Below are positions 58,619-64,000 of a DNA stretch of 64,000 nt, in pieces. Position 1 is the stretch's first letter; each line of letters starts with the position of its first letter. This DNA comes from Owenweeksia sp965229445. Lineage in GTDB: Bacteria > Bacteroidota > Bacteroidia > Flavobacteriales > Schleiferiaceae. The DNA is taken from assembly GCA_965229445.1 (NCBI GenBank), contig OZ245876.1:744001-808000 (forward strand), read 5' to 3'. Below the pieces are notes generated by a model, which was not told the DNA's origin, made no database searches, and was given only the letters and a program-made list of their open reading frames with translations. A program made the position numbers and the translations under genes.

Positions 58619-59176
58619 ATGGATGGGTTAAAATCTCAACTGACGGATCTGGAAAGTGAGCGAATGCGCTTTGAATTGGTGAGACCAGAACATCTTAAGG
58701 ATATCGCAACCTACCTTGCGGATGATGAGATCAGGTCCAATATGAAACTGGAGACTCTGAATACCCTTGAGAAACAAGAGGCATGGTTTGAGTATTATCG
58801 GAAGTGTCGCGAGAAAGGCGAAATGGTTCAATGGACCGGCTACCTGAAATCAGACCAGTCATATGCCGCATTATTGACCATCAAGGAAATTAGCTGGAAA
58901 GATCAAAGAGCTGAACTTGGTTACTCGGTTTCCAAACCCCATTGGCGGAAAGGGCTGGCATCAGAAGCGGCAGCTCACGCGTTAAATTTTGCTTTTAAGA
59001 AACTCAATCTTCATACCTTATATGCACAGATTTCCCCCGATAATCTTGCATCACAAAGGGTTGTGGAGAAATTGGGTTTCAGGCAGGAAGGTCATTTAAA
59101 AGAGTGTTTTATTTATAAGGATAAATTTTACGATTTATTGCAGTATTCCATCGTAAATCCTTGGCATAAAAATTAG
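58619..59176 (+). CDS. GNAT family N-acetyltransferase (RimJ/RimL-like)
   Basis: A 185-residue acetyltransferase. Seen: RAELGYSVSKPHWRKGLASEAAAHALNFAF (acetyl-CoA pyrophosphate loop) and LYAQISPDNLASQRVVEKLGFRQEG, the RimJ/RimL-type C-terminal half. Substrate unknown. It lies between an alpha/beta hydrolase and a haem-binding protein with very short gaps, so likely an operon. Confidence 0.9.
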   Translation: MDGLKSQLTDLESERMRFELVRPEHLKDIATYLADDEIRSNMKLETLNTLEKQEAWFEYYRKCREKGEMVQWTGYLKSDQSYAALLTIKEISWKDQRAELGYSVSKPHWRKGLASEAAAHALNFAFKKLNLHTLYAQISPDNLASQRVVEKLGFRQEGHLKECFIYKDKFYDLLQYSIVNPWHKN

Positions 59177-59179
59177 AAA

Positions 59180-59644
59180 ATGAGTACTAATAGATTAAGT
59201 AAAGTCAAAAGGATAATAGTAATTTCCATTTTGGTCATTCTGGTGGTTATTCAGTTTGTACCGGCGCTTCCAGAAAGCTATGAGCCTGATGAGAACAAAA
59301 CTTTCGCAGAGGTTTATGAAGTTCCGGATGAGGTTCATTCCATCTTAAAATCTGCCTGTTTTGATTGCCATTCTCATCAATCTAAATGGCCGTGGTATAG
59401 TAAAATTGCCCCGCTTTCTTTTTGGATTGGGGATCATGTTGAACACGGTAGGAAGCACCTCGACTTTTCTCAGTGGGGAAGTTATAGTGAAGAAAAGGCC
59501 GCTCACAAATTGGAGGAAATTGTAGAAGAAGTAAAGGGTGGAGAAATGCCACTGGAAAGTTATACCTGGATTCATTCTGAAGCACGACTTTCCGAGCCTG
59601 AGCGCTTGCTTTTGGTTGAATATGTGAATGGATTACGCAATTAG
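59180..59644 (+). CDS. Membrane-anchored haem-binding domain protein
   Basis: A 154-residue protein with an N-terminal helix (IIVISILVILVVIQFVPAL) acting as anchor and a periplasmic haem-binding domain. The site is CFDCH (CxxCH) in LKSACFDCHSHQSKWPWYSKIAPLSFWI. A c-type haem is expected. Family: Haem_bd, common in Bacteroidota and of unknown redox role. It ends convergent with the next gene with a 4-bp overlap. Confidence 0.9.
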   Translation: MSTNRLSKVKRIIVISILVILVVIQFVPALPESYEPDENKTFAEVYEVPDEVHSILKSACFDCHSHQSKWPWYSKIAPLSFWIGDHVEHGRKHLDFSQWGSYSEEKAAHKLEEIVEEVKGGEMPLESYTWIHSEARLSEPERLLLVEYVNGLRN

Positions 59645-60144
59645 GATCTATTCGTCATATCGGTCTTTCCCGCTGAAATGAATCCATTCTTGAGGTTTTC
59701 TATTAGTCTCAATGATCTTGTAATCCGTGTATCCACAGTTTTTCCCGTATTGATGTAATACAAGAAGCTTCTCTTTAAACCTGGTTTAAGCGCCATGAAC
59801 TGCTGCCTGCCTTCATCATCCTGTCTTAATACTTCTTCAAATTCCTCAGGTACGGGCATGCCAAATTCGCTGGTGTCTACCCTGAGGCTTATTTGTTCCT
59901 CGAACCCGGGGTTCTTCTTCGCTTCTTTAAGCGTTGTTTTACCAAGTACCATGTAACAGAAGCCATCCTTATTTCTCATCAAGGCTCTATGAAATTCATA
60001 CCCATTATCAAATCTTATGATCATTCGCATTTTATTTTTATCACCCAAAAAATAGTCAGCGATATCAGGAGGGATTTCAATCAATGGCATATCGCCCTTT
60101 TTTTTAGGCTCTTGAACAAATACCTTCAATTGTTTTTGCTTCAT
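59641..60144 (-). CDS. DUF1905/YdeI-like protein
   Basis: A 167-residue protein. The N-terminal half resembles DUF1905 (a small barrel fold: GYEFHRALMRNKDGFCYMVLGKTTLKEA). The C-terminal half matches the YdeI/OmpD-associated family (ALKPGLKRSFLYYINTGKTVDTRITRSLRLIENL). Function unknown; the two domains are often fused in Bacteroidota. Cytoplasmic, no signal peptide. Confidence 0.85.
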   Translation of the reverse strand: MKQKQLKVFVQEPKKKGDMPLIEIPPDIADYFLGDKNKMRMIIRFDNGYEFHRALMRNKDGFCYMVLGKTTLKEAKKNPGFEEQISLRVDTSEFGMPVPEEFEEVLRQDDEGRQQFMALKPGLKRSFLYYINTGKTVDTRITRSLRLIENLKNGFISAGKTDMTNRS

Positions 60145-60223
60145 TGCAGTGATTCTAATTAACTCGGTGGAACGAGATTTTAGAAAAATACTGAAGTTGA
60201 ATTCTTAAAAAAAGCTTATAGAT

Positions 60224-60260
60224 AAAAAAAATCCCGCCGACCCTCAAACTTCGACGGGAT
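60224..60260 (-). terminator. Intrinsic terminator of the response-regulator gene
   Basis: On the minus strand ATCCCGTCGA, 10-nt loop, TCGGCGGGAT (one wobble), followed by seven T residues, 33 bp after the response-regulator stop. Confidence 0.9.
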
Positions 60261-60292
60261 ATCCTAAACAATCAAAATCAATCTAAGTATTC

Positions 60293-60724
60293 TTATACCG
60301 AATGTAAATTCCTATTGGGTTGGCTATCCAGTTCTTCGAAAACGGACTGAAGCTCTTCACCGAATATTGGTTTGCTGATAAAGTTCATCACGTTGGGGTA
60401 ACTCATTGCCTTTTCATAATCATCATTGCTGATGGAAGAGGTTAGGATGACCACTTTATAATCAGTATTCATGGCATCAAGTCTGTCAAGAAAATTCCAA
60501 CCATCTTCTACCATCGGCAGTCCCAGGTCAAGAAAAATAACGTCTGGTTTTACCTCATCAAGACTGGCAAGAGCCAGGTCAGGATCGGTGAATTCAACCG
60601 CTTTGGTTAAGGGTAGGTAAATTGCGATATTCTTCTTCATAATGAAGTTTGATACCTCTTTATCGTCCACCAACATTAATGTTTTGGCTTTTTTCTCTTC
60701 TGTAGCTGCGGTTGGTTTTGACAT
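60293..60724 (-). CDS. Single-domain response regulator
   Basis: A 143-residue receiver domain without output domain. Seen: acidic pair Asp20-Asp21 (MLVDDKEVSN), phospho-acceptor Asp66 (IFLDLGLP), Thr95 (VILTSS) and Lys118 (ISKPI). Complete active site. Such proteins act as phosphate relays or as CheY-like partners. No histidine kinase is adjacent. It has a -7 element at 60781-60788 and a palindrome in its leader. Confidence 0.92.
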   Translation of the reverse strand: MSKPTAATEEKKAKTLMLVDDKEVSNFIMKKNIAIYLPLTKAVEFTDPDLALASLDEVKPDVIFLDLGLPMVEDGWNFLDRLDAMNTDYKVVILTSSISNDDYEKAMSYPNVMNFISKPIFGEELQSVFEELDSQPNRNLHSV

Positions 60725-60746
60725 TGTTCTTCGTCTTTAAGTGGCC

Positions 60747-60763
60747 TGATGTCTCTGACATCA
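60747..60763. promoter_or_regulatory. Palindrome in the response-regulator leader
   Basis: TGATGTC-TCT-GACATCA, 7-bp perfect arms, between the predicted transcription start and the ATG. It could be an operator or an RNA hairpin. Confidence 0.5.
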
Positions 60764-60780
60764 ATAATCCTTAATCTTCA

Positions 60781-60788
60781 CAAAACTA
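60781..60788 (-). promoter_or_regulatory. Predicted -7 element of the response-regulator gene
   Basis: TAGTTTTG on the minus strand, 56 bp before the ATG at 60724, giving a leader of about 50 nt that contains the palindrome. Confidence 0.55.
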
Positions 60789-60828
60789 AAGTTTCTGATT
60801 GATTATCTGTACTCTAGCATGACACAAA

Positions 60829-60900
60829 TTAAGCTTTTTCCAGTGGTTGTGGCGAAGCTGACCCGGTTGAACGTCTAATATTTTTCGATAATGTGCTCAT
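60829..60900 (-). CDS. Possible 23-residue small protein
   Basis: MSTLSKNIRRSTGSASPQ followed by PLEKA and a TAA stop. A good -7 element (TACTTTTG, 60953-60960, minus) lies about 50 bp upstream. It is the only open frame in the 355-bp gap between the response regulator and the thioesterase gene. Too short for coding statistics; may be chance. The rest of the gap holds the promoters described and nothing else recognised. Confidence 0.2.
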   Translation of the reverse strand: MSTLSKNIRRSTGSASPQPLEKA

Positions 60901-61079
60901 TTCAAACAATTAATATACTTAAGTATCTGATTAACAGGGTGTAAATATACTACAAAAGTAGGAATACGCTTACTTTACTTGTAATTGCTTGATTTTGGGC
61001 ATCTTATTCGTTAAACAATTATCTCATTACCTTGTTCAGAATGATTCATCCTAAATTAGAAACCAAGGATTAATATCTT

Positions 61080-61490
61080 ATGAGCGAAGCGGTTTTAAAA
61101 TTCCATACCCGAAGGTGGGTTAAACCCGAAGATCTCAATCCCAACAATACCTTGTTTGGAGGAAAGTTGCTGTCATGGATTGACGAAGAGGCAGTGATTT
61201 ATGCTATCGTGCAGCTAAATAATCAGCATGTGGTCACGAAGTACATTTCAGAAATTGAATTTATTCATGCACCCCGTCAGGGAGACATTATTGAGCTTGG
61301 ATTTACGGCTACTGGATTTGGTAAATCGTCCATAACGCTAAAATGTGAGGTGAGAAACAAATTAACCCGTGATCGAATACTTAGTATCGAGAAAATGGTA
61401 TTTGTGAATCTCGATCAAAGTGGCAAGCCGGTTCCCCACGGAAAGACCAGTATTACTACCGCTGAAGAAAGGTTCGGTAACCTTGGTTAA
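61080..61490 (+). CDS. Acyl-CoA thioesterase (hotdog fold, YciA/BFIT-like)
   Basis: A 136-residue hotdog thioesterase that hydrolyses acyl-CoA. Seen: NPNNTLFGGKLLSWIDEEAVIYA, with the Asn/Asp-type active site of the YciA group, and SEIEFIHAPRQGDIIELGF. Expected to work as a hexamer in the cytoplasm. Chain-length preference is not deducible. Single gene with a divergent neighbour. Confidence 0.92.
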   Translation: MSEAVLKFHTRRWVKPEDLNPNNTLFGGKLLSWIDEEAVIYAIVQLNNQHVVTKYISEIEFIHAPRQGDIIELGFTATGFGKSSITLKCEVRNKLTRDRILSIEKMVFVNLDQSGKPVPHGKTSITTAEERFGNLG

Positions 61491-61587
61491 AACATTTAAT
61501 TATGCAAACCACTAAAACTGGTGCGAAAAAAAAACCTAATTTCGAAATTACCCTAAATTCTGCCAATACCTATAAAATCAAATTAAA

Positions 61588-62775
61588 GTGAGAAATTTTT
61601 TATTTGCCCTATGTTTTACACCTGTATTTGCTCTAGCGCAGAGCTGGACGCCAATTGCCAATTTCCCGGCTGGTTATCACCACCCTGTTGGTTGGGGTTT
61701 GGATGGTAAGGGTTATACCGTAACGGGTAGCAATGTGTTTGACCAACCCACGAAAGATTTCCATGAGTATGATCCCCTTACTGATAGCTGGACGGCCTTA
61801 CCTGATTTTCCTGGTTTAGGCAGAAGTTTTGCCATTGGAGTTACTTATAATGGTCTGGGCTACCTTGGTTTCGGGGCTACACTTAGTCAATATTTGAATG
61901 ATTTATGGAGCTTTAATCCCGCCAATGGTCAATGGACTCAGCTTTCCTCCTGTCCTTGTGCTGGTCGGAGACATCCAGCTATGGTAGCCCGAGAAGATAA
62001 AATATACATGGGTCTGGGTGATGGTGCTGCTGGAAATTTACGAGATTGGTGGGTCTATGATATTGCTACCAATAGCTGGTCTTCCCTTCCCGATATTCCC
62101 GCACTGGCAAGACACCATCCTTTTCAATTTGTAGCGGGAAATCAGGTGTTTGCCGGCATGGGGCACGGTGGTCCCTTCATCTTTGATGATTGGTTTAAGC
62201 TGGATACCAATACTAATAATTGGGTTATTCTTAATGATTTTCCCGGGGAGGCTAGAGTAGCTGGTACCCAGTTTGATCACAACGGAAACGGCTATGTGTT
62301 GAGTGGCGATGGCGATAATCACAGCTTCATGCCTACCGGTGAGTTTTGGCAGTATGACTACACCAACGATAGCTGGACCCAATTGCCGTCTCATCCGGGG
62401 GTAAGTCGCTGGGCACCAGGGTCATTTGTGATTGGGAATGATGTGTATTTCTTTGGTGGTACCAATCGGCAGAATCAAACCTCCCCGGTTACGGCCTATA
62501 AATTTGCCCTGTCTAGCAGCGGCGTAGGCCTATCTGAGAACAAGCAAAAATCCTTCTCCTTCTATCCCAACCCCGCTTCTACATCCATTCAATGGAATGC
62601 TGATTTGAATGTGGACCAGGTTCACGTGGTAAATACTGTAGGTCAGGTTGTGGTGAAGTTGGTTCCTAATGAAAACAGAATAGATGTCTCATCCATACCC
62701 AAGGGTATTCATGTTATTCAGTTTTATCATGAGGGCAAGCTGGTGCACTCGGATAGAGTGCTGTTTACAAAGTGA
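61588..62775 (+). CDS. Kelch-repeat secreted protein with T9SS sorting domain
   Basis: A 395-residue exported protein (GTG start, signal MRNFLFALCFTPVFALAQ). It has six or so Kelch blades (SWTPIANFPAG, DSWTALPDFPG, GQWTQLSSCPC, NSWSSLPDIPA, NNWVILNDFPG, DSWTQLPSHPG), forming a beta propeller. A T9SS type A domain begins at FSFYPNPASTSIQW. Related to surface-adhesion or carbohydrate-binding propellers; the ligand is unknown. Confidence 0.9.
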   Translation: MRNFLFALCFTPVFALAQSWTPIANFPAGYHHPVGWGLDGKGYTVTGSNVFDQPTKDFHEYDPLTDSWTALPDFPGLGRSFAIGVTYNGLGYLGFGATLSQYLNDLWSFNPANGQWTQLSSCPCAGRRHPAMVAREDKIYMGLGDGAAGNLRDWWVYDIATNSWSSLPDIPALARHHPFQFVAGNQVFAGMGHGGPFIFDDWFKLDTNTNNWVILNDFPGEARVAGTQFDHNGNGYVLSGDGDNHSFMPTGEFWQYDYTNDSWTQLPSHPGVSRWAPGSFVIGNDVYFFGGTNRQNQTSPVTAYKFALSSSGVGLSENKQKSFSFYPNPASTSIQWNADLNVDQVHVVNTVGQVVVKLVPNENRIDVSSIPKGIHVIQFYHEGKLVHSDRVLFTK

Positions 62776-62931
62776 AAACCTAAGACTGATAAATGTGTGG
62801 CGTGAACAGGAAAAAGCCAAGGTGATCCTGGTAGCAAATCACCATGAATTAGTTTGAAGATCCACCAAGTTTGAGAGGCATCACGATGGTGCGGATAGTT
62901 CGTGCAAATTACCAGCTACTTGGCAGCTAAC

Positions 62932-63474
62932 TCATTCCTGCCAGTACTCTTTTTTGTTGAGAGAATCGGCACATTGAATCTGTCCTACAAGCCTTGCCAA
63001 TGCCCCCGAGTTTAATTCCTGAACCATCCAGGCGCCGGCAAATTGCGGTGGAATGGGAAAGGGGGCTGTAAGTCTAAAGCGAGCTGCGTTTGGTTCAAAG
63101 CCAAATTTTGAATAGTAGCTTTCATGACCCAGAACAAAACTGAGTTGAGATCCTATTTGTTTAAGACTCGCTAAACCATGATTAATTAAATGCCCGCCTA
63201 TACCCATTCCACGATAATGAGGTGATACAGCTAAGGGGGCAAGTATATGCATGAGTACATCCTGATCCATTATATATACTCTGGTGAACAGAACAAACCC
63301 TACAATCTTTTGATCATGCTCAGCTACAAATGAAATTATTGGTTTAGCGGACTTATCTTCGAACAAGTCATTAACCAAGTTGGCTTCCACTGCCTCACCG
63401 AAGGCCAACTGATTTAATTGGTAAATATTTTTAGAGTCCTCTGTGGAGCGAGGCCTGAAGCGGATGTTATTCAT
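62932..63474 (-). CDS. GNAT family N-acetyltransferase
   Basis: A 180-residue acetyltransferase of the YhbS-like group: RFRPRSTEDSKNIYQLNQLAFGE, VSPHYRGMGIGGHLINHGLASLKQIG (acetyl-CoA loop RxxGxG) and VLGHESYYSKFGFEPNAARF. Substrate unknown. Its start overlaps the end of the alcohol-dehydrogenase gene by 8 bp, so the two are probably in one operon. Confidence 0.9.
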   Translation of the reverse strand: MNNIRFRPRSTEDSKNIYQLNQLAFGEAVEANLVNDLFEDKSAKPIISFVAEHDQKIVGFVLFTRVYIMDQDVLMHILAPLAVSPHYRGMGIGGHLINHGLASLKQIGSQLSFVLGHESYYSKFGFEPNAARFRLTAPFPIPPQFAGAWMVQELNSGALARLVGQIQCADSLNKKEYWQE

Positions 63475-64000
63475 AACTGATGATTACATTTCCAATCTTC
63501 ATTCCTGTAAGTACATATCGGTATGCATCTCTGATATTTTCCATGGGATAAGTGCGATCAAGAACGGGTTGAAAATTACCTTTCTCCAAAAGATTCTGGA
63601 TATAATTCAGACTGCCGCGAATATCGCTGGGAAAAGGAAATATTACTTTTTTACCTGATGAAAACTTACTGCGCAAGGCTAGAAGAATGTTTTCATTTCT
63701 AGGTCCTAGTTCGGTAGAAATGTATACTCCATGATCTCTAAGCAAAGCTTTACAATTCTTAAATCTGCTCTTGCCTACCGCATCGATAATAAGATCGTAT
63801 CCACCTCTGGCCTTAAGGGTAAAATCCTCCTTTTCATAGTCAATTATCTCAATCGCGCCCAGCATGCTTACCAATTCTGAATTTCTGGAGCTTGCCACTG
63901 CCGTTACTTCACATCCCAGATCTACTAACATCTGGAGTGCCGCCGATCCAATTGCACCTGTGGCGCCATTGACTAAGACCCTATCGCCGCGATTAATTTT
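63467..64000 (-). CDS. Medium-chain NAD(P)H-dependent alcohol dehydrogenase, 3' part (5' end outside window)
   Basis: The frame is open from the right window edge to the stop at 63467. Seen: the Rossmann motif VLVNGATGAIGSAALQ encoded by about 63940-63990, then VTAVASSRNSELVSMLGAIEIIDY, GGYDLIIDAVGKS and the C-terminal helix YPMENIRDAYRYVLTG. This is the quinone oxidoreductase/zinc-type MDR superfamily. The N-terminal catalytic domain lies beyond the window, so the zinc ligands and substrate are unknown. Overlaps the acetyltransferase gene by 8 bp. Confidence 0.88.
   Translation of the reverse strand, partial: KINRGDRVLVNGATGAIGSAALQMLVDLGCEVTAVASSRNSELVSMLGAIEIIDYEKEDFTLKARGGYDLIIDAVGKSRFKNCKALLRDHGVYISTELGPRNENILLALRSKFSSGKKVIFPFPSDIRGSLNYIQNLLEKGNFQPVLDRTYPMENIRDAYRYVLTGMKIGNVIISYE

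Overview
The window comes from a chromosome of a marine or aquatic-type Bacteroidota, most likely class Flavobacteriia and near the Cryomorphaceae/Schleiferiaceae. Four things point there: several secreted proteins end in type IX secretion (T9SS) C-terminal sorting domains; a PorV/PorQ-family barrel is present; promoters carry the Bacteroidota -7 element TAnnTTTG; and DUF4286 and DUF6090 families occur. This placement is inferred from family content, not from a marker-gene search. No tRNA, rRNA, CRISPR array or intact insertion sequence was seen.

Layout. 1-1046: 3' part of a secreted endonuclease I. 1090-5172 (minus): tgt, an LptF/LptG permease, an EamA transporter and accA, overlapping or closely spaced. 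5.3-5.7 kb: a GC-rich hairpin repeat in three copies. 5781-11104 (minus): a TPR/transmembrane/HTH regulator, a lipoprotein whose core looks like a cholesterol-dependent cytolysin (CDC) but lacks the cholesterol-binding domain 4, and a delta-60 repeat T9SS protein. 11.2-22 kb: aspartokinase, an OmpA lipoprotein, an EamA transporter, a paired M16 protease operon, a large T9SS protein and a small barrel-like protein. 22.1-27.5 kb: rplU (with a Rho-N/SAP-like tail), rpmA, serS, a lipoprotein, a TPR protein, DUF4286 and recX. 27.5-31.7 kb (minus): a ChaN-like protein; a sulfur operon (SQR-like flavoprotein, single-cysteine TusE/DsrC protein, DsrE-like protein) with a Crp/Fnr-like operator; and threonine aldolase.

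31.8-36.2 kb is an accessory island. It holds an XRE regulator joined to truncated remnants of a helicase/PLD-type gene and of a DUF6090 gene. It also holds a cassette (Crp/Fnr regulator, extra Lnt-like N-acyltransferase, small lipoprotein) bracketed by two 133-bp direct repeats about 92% identical.

36.2-43 kb returns to housekeeping: PorV-like protein, pssA, purS, acpH, a 59-residue membrane protein, fumC and an amidohydrolase. 42.7-57.2 kb is a fatty-acid and acetate block: acyl-CoA ligase, a MarR regulator, a FadB-like fusion, thiolase, acyl-CoA dehydrogenase and acetyl-CoA synthetase. A palindrome built on TATGCATGCATA sits at the same distance from the promoter of both the MarR operon and the distant acyl-CoA dehydrogenase gene, which suggests a local beta-oxidation regulon. 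Inside this block, at 50.9-53.2 kb, lies a sigma factor overlapping a protein with a single membrane helix, a long acidic linker and a putative outer-membrane barrel. 57.2-64 kb: a cupin, a hydrolase, two GNAT acetyltransferases, a haem-binding protein, a YdeI-like protein, a single-domain response regulator, a thioesterase, a Kelch T9SS protein and the 3' part of an alcohol dehydrogenase.

The strongest candidates for something new are the domain-4-less CDC-like lipoprotein operon, the trans-envelope sigma regulator, the TATGCATGCATA regulon and the repeat-bracketed cassette.
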